NCBI RefSeq assembly: GCF_001659605.2
Contig: NC_035162.2
Span: forward strand, 10,311,248-10,375,247
Reading direction: 5' to 3'
Length of the DNA stretch: 64,000 nucleotides
Source: Manihot esculenta
Taxonomy: Eukaryota > Streptophyta > Magnoliopsida > Malpighiales > Euphorbiaceae
Below, piece after piece: positions 1 through 10,991 of this stretch; the first letter of the stretch is position 1, and each line of letters begins with the position of its first letter. The notes below the pieces were generated by a model that was not told where the DNA came from, searched no databases, and was given only the letters and a program-made list of their open reading frames with translations. Position numbers and translations under genes: made by a program.

Positions 1-1994
1 GCATCGAAGAAAAATTAAATGGTTGTCTGACAAATATAAGTGTCCATACATGTGGGTCTGCGTGACACGAGGTGACATTATAAAAAAATGACGGTTATAT
101 ATCACTATAAAATAAATGAAAAATAAATAAGTAGGAAAAAATTAGATATTTCAAAACTAAACTTAAACATATTTTGTAAATTCTATTTTTTAAATTTCAA
201 AATATCACTATATAATAAATTATTAATAATTGCTAACTTTTTCTTAAAATCTATATCTTTTTTCTTAAAATTGGTGTAGAGGCGTGATAGTTTATTTAAA
301 TAGTGTTTTTTAGTGTTGCCATATATTATTATTTTCAAGAGAGTTTAATTTTATGATATTTTATATTAAATATTTAATATTCTTTTTTAAAAATAGTTAA
401 TTATTAAATTTCAAGGTTTTTGTGATTCAACTTTTAATAAAAAAAATTTATAGTATTTTTATTTCATTTATCAACGTTGATATTTCACATATACATGTAT
501 TTTTTTTAACTATCCATAGTAAACTTGATTAATAAATTTAATTTTTTTAAAATATATACATATAATGCAAACTAATTACATAAAGCTTGACGTTATTTAT
601 TTCATTTTTTTTTATCTCATATAATAAAATATTATATAATTAATTTGAATAATATCCGCAATAATACCACCCAAGCAAGCTATCCAATCAAGTAATACCA
701 AGTAAGCAATATTAATATTTAAATCTATTTCACACATTTGAACATAAAAGGTAATACTAAGATTTTCTAAAAATTTATAGAATAGAGTCAATATCATCAA
801 AGCAAGAACCTTTCTTTTTAATTTTTTCAAACTTGTTAGGAGAATAAATGTGTAATTAATATTATTTAAATTTATTTTAATATTTATTTAAAAATACAAT
901 ATCGTTTCAAACTTATACGAGACTAAATATATAATAAATGATAATATTTATAAGACTAAATAAGTAATTTTTTTAAAAAAAATTATGAGGCTAAACATAA
1001 GATATAAACTTATTATTAATCTCTAATATTCATATATCCCTATCATCTTTAATGAAATATACGTGGCAAAATCTTAAGATGAGTTGTATTTTATATATTA
1101 TCATATATCGTGAAAATAATCCTAACTATCTTTTGTAAATCTTCCAGGGGATTTCTCCGCGTGCCTTGGGTCCATTAAGCCAACAACGGCATTTCTTTTT
1201 CTTCGTTGTGCGTATTCAGCATTGGTTACTATGATAATTTTATACAGCAAACACAAAAGGTGGCGGTTTTTTTAATCAACCCCTTGGACATAGAAGATTT
1301 GTATGAAGATTTTATTTATTTGTTTATTTATTCAAAAAGATACTTTTTCTTTATTATTATTATTATATTCACATGTGATATTAAAGCTTAATATTTTATA
1401 GGATTTATCAAAAAATTTTATGATAATTTGTACAGTAACAAGTGTTTATAATTCGCATGGAGTGGCTAGAGAAATCCCTTATTCACTATTTCGAATTTAA
1501 AATTTTAAAAATTTAATTTCATTGATTTTTTTAAAAAAAATTTATTTAAAATAGTTTAATTATTTTATTTTGAAAGAAATTTTATAAAAATTTATTTGAA
1601 TTTTTTTATAAAATGAATCATTAATGAAGTAGTAAAAAAATCCATTGAAAAAAAAAATCATTAATCATTAAATAAAGTATTAAAAGGCATTTTTCATAAA
1701 AAAAAAAATGCATTAAAAATAGAGTTTGGTGAGAATTCCATCTCAGATGAGGCTGCATATGTTAAATTAAAATAACGTGTATTAATAATTTCAAATTCTT
1801 TATAATAATCCATTTCAAAAAAAAAAAGAATTCTTTATAATAATTTCTACAATCATGTGATGATGAATATATTTAATTTATATTCATAATTAAATGATTA
1901 TGATGAACTCCATCAAGTAAAGCACCCATCTTGAGCAAATTTCAGGCTCCAATTTATCCCAAAAAAGCTGCTAGAGCTACTTCCAAAACATCAA
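1..1994. other. AT-rich intergenic DNA upstream of the first P450
   Basis: Very AT-rich DNA with many short A and T runs. Small open frames are present (for example 612-830 on the - strand and 1206-1391 on the + strand), but they are low-complexity, match no family I recognise and show no splice context. I see no convincing TATA box directly before the P450 start at 1995; its leader must lie somewhere in about 1890-1994. Confidence 0.7.
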
Positions 1995-3595
1995 ATGGCT
2001 TCTCCAGTATGGCTAACTCCTCTTCTGCTTATGATTCCTGTATTATTCTACCTTTTGAAAAATAAAATTCAAGCTCAGCGATCACAGAGAAAGCAGCAAC
2101 CTCCAGGGCCTCCAGGCATTCCAATCATAGGCAACTTGCATCAACTTGGCGAATTGCGGCATCGCACTTTGTGGCAATTCTCCAAGAAATATGGCCCTGT
2201 GATGCTTCTCCATCTCGGTCGCGTACCAACAGTTATCGTCTCCTCTGCAGATGCAGCTAAGGAGGTCTTGAACACCCATGATCTCAATTGTTGCAGTAGA
2301 CCTCTCTTGGCTGGTACTGGGAAGCTATCCTATAACTATCTTGACGTAGCTTTTACTCCCTATGGAGATTACTGGAGAGATATGAGAAAGATTTGTGTTC
2401 TTGAGCTCTTCAGTGCCAAGAGAGTCCAGTCGTTTCAGTTTGTTAGGGAAGAAGAGACTGATTTGCTCATCAGTTCCATCTCCAAGTTTTCTTCCTCTGC
2501 CACTCCTGTTGATCTCAGTGAGAAGATGATGTCTCTCACTGCGAACATAACTTGTAGAGCAGCATTTGGGAAGAGTTTTCAAGAGAGAGGGTTCGGCCAT
2601 GAAAGATTCCAAGAAGTTATTCATGAAGGCTTGGCTATGCTTGGGAGCTTCTCTGCAGCTGATTTCTTTCCTTATGTGGGTTGGGTTGTTGATAGACTCA
2701 CAGGCCTCCACGCAAGGCTTGAAAACATTTTTCAAGAATTTGATGTTTTCTACCAGAAAGTGATAGAGGATCACATCCAAAAGCAAAGCAAAGATCCTGG
2801 AAAGGAGGATATTATCGATGTGTTGCTTGGGATGGAGAGACCTCAAACTGAAACTGCAATTCAATCGTCCAAAGATCATATTAAAGCGATTCTCATGGTA
2901 ACTTAACTGGGTTTTTTTCCCCTTATTTTTCTTTATTGATTAATTCATTTGATACGAAAATTAATCCTATTGATTTCCAGAACTTATTCCTGGCCGGAGT
3001 CGATACCGGAGCAATAACCATGGTGTGGGCCATGGCAGAGCTTGCTAGGCACCCTAGAGTAATGAAAAAAGCACAAGAAGAAATCAGAAGTTGCATCGGA
3101 AATAAAACAAGAGTCTCTGAAAGTGACATTGACAAGCTTGGATACTTAAAGATGATAGTGAAGGAAACAATGAGACTGCACCCACCAGGTCCACTGCTAG
3201 TTCCAAGAGAAGCCATGTCAAGCTTCAGCATAAATGGGTATGAGATAGAGCCCAAGACTCGAATCCAAGTGAATGTATGGGCAATAGGAAGGGATCCCAA
3301 GATATGGAGAAACCCAGAAGAGTTTTTTCCAGAGAGGTTTATAGACAATCCCATTGATTTTAAAGGGCAGAATTATGAATTGCTACCATTTGGTGGTGGA
3401 AGGAGAGGCTGTCCTGGAATCTCCATGGGACTAGCTACTGTGGAGCTTGCACTTGCAAATCTTCTGTTTTGTTTTGATTGGAAGTTGCCTTTTAATTTGA
3501 AGGAGGAAGAGCTTAACATGGAAGAGGCGTCTGGTATTACTACTTATAAGAAAGCAGCTCTACTCCTAGTGCCTATTCAATATCAATCTGCATGA
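1995..3595 (+). CDS. Cytochrome P450, CYP71B-like (copy 1)
   Basis: Two exons, 1995-2897 and 2981-3595, joined in phase 0 by an 83 bp GT-AG intron, give 505 aa, the normal length for a microsomal plant P450. In order one sees an N-terminal hydrophobic anchor (residues about 5-22), a proline hinge (PPGPPGIP), the I-helix motif AGVDTG at the start of exon 2, the K-helix ExxR as KETMR, PERF, and the heme loop PFGGGRRGCPG with the cysteine thiolate ligand. Enzymes of this family sit on the ER and use NADPH-P450 reductase for oxygen insertion into small specialised metabolites; the substrate cannot be read from sequence. Overall resemblance is to the CYP71B group (my recollection, not a search). 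The 3' flank contains AATAAAA near 3675. Intact; the tandem partner lies at 9392-10991. Confidence 0.93.
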
Positions 3596-4339
3596 TAATA
3601 ATAGAGAGAGAGCGAGAAAAATTATATGATCTTACGCTGCTTTGCTTAATTTATATTGATAACATTTGCTTTGAATAAAAGTAAGAAATAATTCATTTAA
3701 TTTTGAGGATGAATTTTACAAACTTTGTTTATTGAATAAATTGATATGAAAAAAACTGATTTTGGCTTTTAAAAATATAGATTGTTTGTTCATATAAACC
3801 TTTAAACTTTTCTGTCTAAATAAAATTTTGAATTATTAAAATGAATAAGGATGGACGCAGCATTGAAAAGTAGGGCCAAAGATATATATATATATATATA
3901 TAACAAAATAAAAGTAATTTTTTTTAAACTGTAATTAATAATCATTAAAAAATAATTCTTAAAACAAAATTCATTGCACTTTTATTATGTTATGAAAATA
4001 ATCTATAAGTAAATTTATTGTAAATGTTTCTGTAATTTATATTTTTTATTTGACTTATTTATTAAGTTTTGTTGATATTTTAATATATAAATAAATTGAA
4101 TTTATCTTATTTTTAATTATGGACTACAAGTTACTTGATTGATTGCACTTTTGATGCTCTAATTTAAGGCTCAATTTGAAGAATCAAATTTATATCACAG
4201 TAAAAATTCTCTGTTTACTATGGTGTTATGGCCTTGTATAGTATTATTTTAAATAATATATTAAATTATTTAAATATCCTTATTTATTTATTTATGCAAT
4301 TTAATTACTACAATTTATTTTCATTCATAAATAGTTATC
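3596..4339. other. 3' flank of P450 copy 1 and AT-rich spacer
   Basis: The first ~130 bp are 3' UTR and resemble the 3' flank of the second P450, including a shared stretch around 3700-3725 (GATGAATTTTACAAACT). An AT dinucleotide run lies at about 3882-3902. The rest is AT-rich with no gene. Confidence 0.6.
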
Positions 4340-4862
4340 TGATATGATTGAAATAGAGTTAAACTGTGATTATCAATCTGCAAGAGAAAAAAGATAAGAT
4401 AGTTGGCGCTTACGGCAGTCACTCTGACACTTAAATCAGTAAACTGAAGAATAAGACAGGTGTAAAGAATAGTTTAGAATTCAAGAATAGTTATATAAGA
4501 ATTGCATATTTTGGTTTCTGTGATCATTAGTTTTTATACTGTAAGAATATGAAGTTAATTATAACATTTTCTAAAAATTCGATGGGTGCTAGCTAATTGA
4601 TAAGGGATCTCATCGGTTGATTGACTGGGATTTCCGTAATCACCGGCGTAATGGAGATTTGCTGGATTGTGCCTGCTAACGGTAACTTTATGTGAAGGCT
4701 CGACCTTTCTTGAATAGGGCGAGTCTTGATGAAAAATCGAGAGTTACGGTGTCTGGATCTTCCTTTCCACGGGTAGAACTACGTATCGGTATCGGTTTAT
4801 CGGACTCTTGCCACGTGATCCGTCTTAGGGTGATAGCTTATAACTTATTTTGGGCTATTGTT
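4340..4862 (-). repeat. LTR copy 1 (3' LTR of the - strand element)
   Basis: Aligns along its length with 8198-8700: shared blocks include CAATCTGCAAGAGA, TCAGTAAACTGAAGAATAAG, GGGTGCT(A/G)GCTAATTGATAA and ATCGGTTTATC. This copy keeps more C and G, including CpG sites, than its partner. Confidence 0.8.
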
Positions 4863-5123
4863 GTGTTAAATCAAAAGTTTCCCTGTTGGTCTTCGATTTT
4901 TCAAATCGAAGGTTACATTTGTCTTCACGATCTTGGGTACGTGGCATTTTTGGATTGACTCTTCATGCTTGCGTTGCTTTGTCTAGTCATAAATGATGAT
5001 TACCTTAATTTTCACCAAGTATATTAGGATCAGTACTTGACCATAGATGAAACTCTTCATCTAGTATTATCACTGATTAATGGTCAAATTAAATATAAAA
5101 TACTTGGCCAATTTTCTTTATTT

Positions 5124-6015
5124 GGATTAATACCCGGTCATGTGCCTGGAGGATACTCGCCTTCTGGCCTTAAAACTTTTATTTATTGAAACTAATTTTT
5201 AATCATGTGCTTGGCGGATTTCTGCCTTGTGACTCGCCTGGCGGATACTCATCTTGTGGCCTTAAAACTTTTGTTTATCGGGAATAACACCCAATCATGT
5301 ACCTGGAAGATTCTCGCCTTGTGGCTCGCTTGGCATATACTCAACCTTATGGCCTTGAAACTTTATTTATCGGGATTAACACCCAGTCATGTGCCTGGCG
5401 GATTTCCGCCTTGTGGCTCGCCTAGCGGATACCTGCCTTATAGCTTTGAAACTTTTATTTATCAGGACTAACACCAGGATATGTGCCTGGTGGATTCTCA
5501 CCTTATAGCTCGCTTGGCTGATTCTCACCTTGTGGCGTTGGCATAAAATGCTTTGTTGATCGGGACTAACACCTGAATATGCACCTGGCAGATTCTCGCC
5601 TGGCGGATTTTTGTCTTATGGCGTTGGCATAAAATGCCTTAATTGATCGGGACTAACACCTGGATATGTGCCTGGAGGATTCTCGCCTTGTGGTTGCCTA
5701 GTGAATTTCCGCCTTGTAGCGTTGGCATAAAATGCTTTGTTGATCGAGACTAAAACCTGGATATGTGCCTGGTGGATTCCCGCCTTATGGCTCGCTTGGA
5801 GAATTCTCGCCTTGTGGCATTGGCATAAGATGCCTCGGGACTAATTCCCGAATATGCAACTGGTAGATTCCCGCCTTGTGGCTCATCTGGCGGATTCTTA
5901 CATTGTAGTATTGGCATAAAATGCCTTAGTTGATCGGGACTAACACCCGGATATGTGCCTTGCAGATTTCTACCTTGTGGCTCGCCTAGTAGATTCCCAC
6001 CTTATGGCGTTTATT
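5124..6015. repeat. Tandem array, ~92 bp unit, about 10 degenerate copies
   Basis: Units start near 5124, 5187, 5279, 5371, 5463, 5561, 5648, 5744, 5835 and 5935, so the spacing is mostly 87-100 bp. Each carries CGGGACTAACACC followed by (C/T)GGATATGTGCCTGG, then repeated short modules of the type GGATTCTCGCC and CTTGTGGC. From the fourth or fifth unit onward a GCGTTGGCATAAAATGCC block is added. The array lies inside the LTR element between gag and the 3' LTR. It has no long open frame, so it is probably a noncoding expansion of the element's interior. Confidence 0.85.
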
Positions 6016-6289
6016 CTTTATCTCCGCGCTCTTGTCTATCCAATGTTAAAAAAGACTCAAGAATGCATCATAGTTTTATTATAAATTACAAAAATACTTT
6101 CAAGAACATTTAAAATATTCGGTCTTCTAACTTAACCAATTGCAAAACTTGGAGTTTTGATTTAGGAATTAAATATATGTGACATTCTGCTTCTATAGAC
6201 CCTTATTGCTACTCGGTCCTCCTGCAATCACGTGAATAACCCCTATAGGTTCATTTTATCGAGATGGACTAGTGTTCTTACCTCAAGTC

Positions 6290-7960
6290 CTAAGCTCTTT
6301 TCTTATGTCTTTTATAGCAAACTTTCAAAGTGTATCGTCCCTTATTAATCTCTCGATCCCGTCTTTCAGCTGTCGGCACTCCTATGTTATATATCTGTGA
6401 TCTTTGTGAAAGAGGCAGTACTTGGTCTTATCTCGCCTTTCTACTCTCTCGGGATGGAGCTTGGGAGGCCACCTGACCTCCTTATCATTTTTTCTGATCC
6501 ACATTAGAATACGTATTCATGAGTCATGCAATGGAGTATAATTCTTATACTTACTTTGCTCATCCCTCCTTCGAGAGACGATATAACTTCTGTGGTCTCC
6601 TTCATATCCTTATCTCTATGGCTTTTGGTTTTGTTTTTGGCTCGCCCTGTTGTCCTCTCTCAATACTTGGACTTCATCATCCAGCCTGATATGCTTCTAG
6701 GTTTTGTCCATCAATTGTTGGTATGTAGCAGCTGGATTCTTGATTAAGGAATCCATAAACTTGATGTTGCGTATTTCTTTCTTTGATGCTTCACATGCTA
6801 TCTCTTAATTTAACTCATCCACCTGCTTTTGCATTAAACCGTGAGATAAAACTCTTTAAAGACTCACCCTCTCCTTGGTGAATCTTCCATAAGTTAGAGG
6901 AGAGCTTTTTAGGAGGTATACAAGTAATAAACCTGAATTTAAATAACATGGCAAACTACATAAAGTTCTGAATTAAATTTGAGCTTAGATGTTGGTACCA
7001 TTTCTGAGCCAAACCTGTGAAGGTTGACGGAAACACTTGACACAACACAAAATCGTTGATATCCTGAAGCTGCATGGTCGTCCTAAAGATCGCTAGGTGA
7101 CTTATGTGATCTGTTGTCCCGTCATATTTATCCAAATTTGAGAGTTTGAATTTAGCGAGGAATATCTCTACCAAGATCTCTTCTGAAAGAGGTGAGTCAT
7201 CATCCAGGCCAAAGTTCTCTTCCCGCTTAGGGGTGAGCAGTATTCGGTTCAAACCGAAAAAACCGATCGAACCGAACCGATTTGAAAATTTGGTTCGATT
7301 TTTTATACATTTCGGTTCGGTTCAGTTTTTAATTTCAGAAATTTCGGTTCGGTTCGGTTTTGATCAGAAAAAAAACCGAAAAAACCGAACCGAACCGATT
7401 AGTGATAATAATATATTTTTTCAATAATATAGAGAAATTAAATTATATTAAAATTAAAATATTTTAATTAAATTTTAAAATATTAAAAATAAAGTGTAAA
7501 AAATAAAAAAATTATTAAAAATCGAAACCGATCAAACCGAACCGAATAGAACCGAATCAGACCAGTTCGGTTCATTTCGGTTTCTGACCAAAATCGGTTC
7601 GGTTCGGTTCGGTTTTCATAAACACTAAAATTTCAGTTTTTGGTTTATTCGGTTCGGTTCGATTTTGAACCGAACCGACCGAATGCTCACCCCTATTCCT
7701 GCTCTTTCTGGTACCTTTAAACAGCTCGTACCAACTTCCAATCAACGTCCTTCGGGGTATCGTCTAATGACTTTTCTTCCTCGAACTCGACCTTCCCTTT
7801 AGATCGTGTTTGGATCGTCTCTGTCTGAGTTCTTGGGGTATCAACAGAGACTTTCTCCCTTTCTTCCCCTGAGAGTCATGAATGACGCCTCCCTCTGAAT
7901 TTTATATTGCAATAGAGTAGCATGCAACATTTTGATGTATTGGAACATCTACTCATTGTT
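6290..7960 (-). pseudogene. Retrotransposon gag remnant, interrupted by a MITE
   Basis: On the - strand, 7252-6956 encodes a gag core typical of plant Ty3/gypsy elements: a PLSEEIL segment, then FKLSNLDKYDGTTD, LCQVFPSTFTG and AQKWYQHL. Further along (about 6480-6300) is a zinc-finger-like tail (YCLFHKDH, then a stop where a residue is expected, then ECRQLKDGIERLI). Before the core, beyond the MITE (7960-7696), acidic and Arg-rich N-terminal gag sequence continues. Stops within the reading frame and the 468 bp MITE show that it is dead. The function when intact would be the capsid-like particle protein of the element. Confidence 0.75.
7228..7695. mobile_element. hAT-type MITE with 8 bp target duplication, nested in gag
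   Basis: The element begins TAGGGGTGAGCA and ends TGCTCACCCCTA, a perfect 12 bp terminal inverted repeat. The flanks are TTCCCGCT (7220-7227) and TTCCTGCT (7696-7703), an 8 bp target duplication with one mismatch, as expected for hAT elements. Inside are many copies of the CGGTTCGGTT module in both orientations (7250-7400 and 7525-7680) around an AT-rich centre, so the transcript would fold into a long hairpin. There is no transposase, so it is non-autonomous. It splits the retrotransposon gag and is therefore younger than that insertion. Confidence 0.9.
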
Positions 7961-8197
7961 CAGATTGTTGAGATCAGCTTTATTGACTATAGAGGGCATG
8001 TTTTATCCACTGCCAAGAGCAGAAGAAATAATAATGCCCTCATTGGTAGCAACCTTAACAGCAGCTTGTGAGTTGCAGGTCATTTCGAGAGAGAGAAAAA
8101 AAAAAAGATTTCTTTTTAAGAGAACAAGAATAAGATACCAGTTTTAATCTAAATAAACATAGAGAATTCAATAGATTTCCTGACAATGGAATTAAAT

Positions 8198-8700
8198 GAT
8201 ATGGTCGGAATAGAACTGTATTATGATTGATCAATCTGCAAGAGAGATAAGTGAGATGATTGGCACCTACGGCAGCCACTCTGACGTTCAAGTCAGTAAA
8301 CTGAAGAATAAGACGAGTGTAAGAAATTGCTTAGAATTCAAGAATAATTGTGTAAGAATTGTGTATTTTGGTCTATGTGATCATTAACTTTTATACTATA
8401 GGAAGATGAAGTTAATCACAATATTTTCTAAAAATCTTGTGGGTGCTGGCTAATTGATAAAGGATCCCATTGCCTAACTGATTGAAAATCTTGTAATCAT
8501 CGGTATAATAGAAATCTAATGGATTATGTCTACTAATAATAATTTTATGTGAATATTCAATATTTTCTGAATAGGACGAGTCTTGATACAAATCGAAAAT
8601 TTCTTTCCATAAGTAAAACCGTATATCGGTTTATCAAACTCTTATCACATGATTCCATTTTAGAATAACAACACATCATTTATTTTAAGTGATAGTTATA
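8198..8700 (-). repeat. LTR copy 2 (5' LTR of the - strand element)
   Basis: Direct-repeat partner of 4340-4862, clearly diverged from it. Many differences are C to T or G to A relative to copy 1: for example CACCGGCGTAA in copy 1 reads CATCGGTATAA here. The right edge is vague because the repeat fades into AT-rich DNA. Confidence 0.78.
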
Positions 8701-9391
8701 TTATATCTATGTTTAAATTATTTTAAAAAATAATATTAAATATTTAATAATAACATGACATTTACAAAATGATATTCCAACATCATAATTATCCTTCATT
8801 ATATCCATCATTATCATCCAATCAATCCAATAATTACTATATATAATATAATAAATATGGTGTCTATGAAAGGAGTGTTATCCTAATAAAAAGCACAGGT
8901 ACCTATATTTGAAAATAACAACTACCAACAGAATATCACGTTCCATCAACATCAAGAAATAATTTTTTCCGAACTCTCATGGGCCTTTAAGCAATTTCCT
9001 CAACTTATTATCTCGGTGCGATAAGAATTTACAAGCTTTTAGGACCATAGACTTCAAATCCAATTTGAACACCAACTCTCAAATTTCACTAACATTTGTG
9101 GTTATATTAGATAGACTTGCAGTTGCCATTTTAAGTTGATAAGATTCGAATTTGGACTTTTCTTTGTGTTGAGATTGCGACAGAAGAATGGACCATATTT
9201 CAAGGCAGTCTCTTATCTGGACTTTTCTCAACTTCAGTACGGTCCAAGACAGTCACCTGCACAATTAAATGTTTCATGTCTAAAATTATTTATATCTTTA
9301 TTCCTTTAATATTATAATTAAATAAAAAAAAATTTTTTCTCTTAACATTCAAAAGAGAGAATGAACAATTAGAATGATGAAAAAACGGCAA
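8701..9391. promoter_or_regulatory. Presumed promoter region of P450 copy 2
   Basis: This is single-copy-looking DNA between the retroelement and the second P450. It shows no similarity to the region upstream of P450 copy 1; similarity between the two genes begins at the ATGGCTTCTCC start itself. I find no clear TATA box. Function is inferred only from position. Confidence 0.4.
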
Positions 9392-10991
9392 ATGGCTTCT
9401 CCAATATGGCTAACTCCTCTTCTTCTTATGATTCCTGTATTATTCTACCTTTTGAAAAATAAAATTCAAGCTCAGCGATCACAGAGAAAGCAGCAACCTC
9501 CAGGGCCTCCAGGCATTCCAATCATTGGCAACTTGCATCAACTTGGGGAATTGCGTCATCGCTCTTTGTGGCAATTCTCCAAGAAATATGGTCCTGTGAT
9601 GCTTCTCCATCTGGGTCGTGTACCAACAGTTATCGTCTCTTCTGCAGATGCAGCTAAGGAGGTCTTGAAAACCCATGATCTCAATTGTTGCAGCAGACCT
9701 CTCCTGGCTGGTACTGGGAAACTATCCTACAACTATCTTGATGTAGCTTTCACTCCCTATGGGGATTACTGGAGAGATATGCGAAAGCTTTGTGTTCTTG
9801 AGCTCTTCAGTGCCAAGAGAGTCCAGTCGTTTCAATTTGTTAGGGAAGAAGAGATTGATTTGCTCATCAGTTCCATCTCCAAGTTTTCTTCCTCTGCCAC
9901 CCCTGTTGATCTTAGTGAGAAGATACTGTCTCTCACTGCGAACATAACTTGTAGAGCAGCTTTTGGGAAGATTTTTGAAGAGAAAGAGTTCGGCGATGAA
10001 AGATTCCAAGAAGTTATTCATGAAGGCTTGGCTATGCTTGGGAGCTTCTCTGCAGCTGATTTCTTTCCTTACGTGGGTTGGATTGTTGATAGACTCACAG
10101 GTCTCCATGCAAGACTTGAAAAAAACTTTAAAGAATTTGATGTTTTCTACCAGAAAGTGATAGATGATCACATCCAAAAGCAAACTAAAGAGCCTGGAAA
10201 CGAAGATATTATCGATGTTTTGCTTGGGATGGAGAGACCTCAAACTGAATCTTCTGCAATTCAACTGTCCCAGGATCATATTAAAGCGATTCTCATGGTA
10301 ATTAGTTAACTGGTTTTTTTCCCCTTTCTTTTTCTTTATTGAATCATTCATTTGATACGAAGATCCTATTGATTATCAGAACATATTCCTAGCCGGAGTC
10401 GACACCGGAGCAATAACAATGGTTTGGGCCATGGCAGAGCTTGCTAGACACCCTAGAATTATGAAAAAAGCACAAGAAGAAATCAGAGGTTGCATAGGAA
10501 AGAAAAGAAAAGTCTCTGAAAGTGACATTGACAAGCTTGTATACTTAAAGATGATAGTGAAGGAAACAATGAGACTACACCCACCAAGCACACTACTAAT
10601 TCCAAGAGAGACCATGTCAAAGTTCAGCATAAATGGGTATGAGATAGAGCCCAAGACTCGAATCCAAGTGAATGTGTGGGCAATAGGAAGGGATCCCAAG
10701 ATATGGAGAAACCCTGAAGAGTTTTATCCAGAGAGGTTTGTAGATAATCACATTGATTTTAGAGGGCAGAATTATGAATTGTTGCCATTTGGCGGTGGCA
10801 GGAGAGGGTGTCCTGCAATCTCCATGGGAATAACAATGGTGGAGCTTGCACTTGCAAACCTTCTATTTTGGTTTGATTGGAAGTTGCCTTTTAATACGAA
10901 GGAGGAAGATATTAACATGGAAGAGAAGGTTGGTCTTACGACTTACAAGAAGACAGCTCTACTGCTAGTGCCAATTAAAAGTGACCCTTAA
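9392..10991 (+). CDS. Cytochrome P450, CYP71B-like (copy 2)
   Basis: Exons 9392-10297 and 10380-10991, joined in phase 0 by an 82 bp intron, give 505 aa. The start at 9392 (MASPIW) matches copy 1; an in-frame ATG at 9374 would add six residues (MMKKRQ). The layout is the same as copy 1: membrane anchor, PPGPPGIP hinge, I-helix AGVDTG, KETMR, PERF, heme loop with cysteine. Differences that may matter are that the heme loop reads CPA where copy 1 has CPG (alanine is tolerated here in known P450s), that the segment after ExxR reads HPPSTLLIPRE rather than HPPGPLLVPRE (the SRS5 substrate-contact region), and that one serine is added near the end of exon 1. The intron sequence is still largely alignable with that of copy 1, so this is a fairly recent tandem duplicate. 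Presumably an ER monooxygenase; substrate unknown. Confidence 0.93.

Larger units (their letters stand above)
4340..8700 (-). mobile_element. Decayed gag-only LTR retrotransposon (Ty3-like gag), - strand
   Basis: Two direct repeats of about 500 bp (4340-4862 and 8198-8700) bracket an interior whose only recognisable coding remnant is a Ty3/gypsy-type gag read on the - strand. No protease, reverse transcriptase, RNase H or integrase remnant is visible. The space between the gag end (about 6290) and the 3' LTR is filled largely by a ~92 bp tandem array. This is the organisation of a non-autonomous (LARD-like) element. Both repeats begin with TG on the + strand; the far ends have drifted and are placed only to within about 20 bp. 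No clean 5 bp target duplication was found. A stretch ending GATACCA at 8133-8139 resembles the complement of an initiator-Met primer site, but it sits about 58 bp inside the inferred LTR edge, so it is doubtful. A hAT-type MITE is nested at 7228-7695. Confidence 0.8.

Noticed and set aside
612..830. 72-codon - strand open frame
   Set aside because: Ile/Asn/Tyr-rich in AT-rich DNA, no family match, no flanking gene structure.
2325..2879. 184-codon open frame on the - strand
   Set aside because: It is antisense to P450 exon 1; the same shadow frame appears in copy 2 (9722-10351), as expected from codon bias on the coding strand.
5124..6015. Possible CRISPR-like array
   Set aside because: The repeats are degenerate, contiguous units of ~92 bp with no unique spacers, in a plant nuclear context; this is an ordinary tandem repeat.
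8133..8139. GATACCA as the primer-binding site of the LTR element
   Set aside because: Only seven bases match the initiator-Met complement and it is ~58 bp from the inferred LTR edge.
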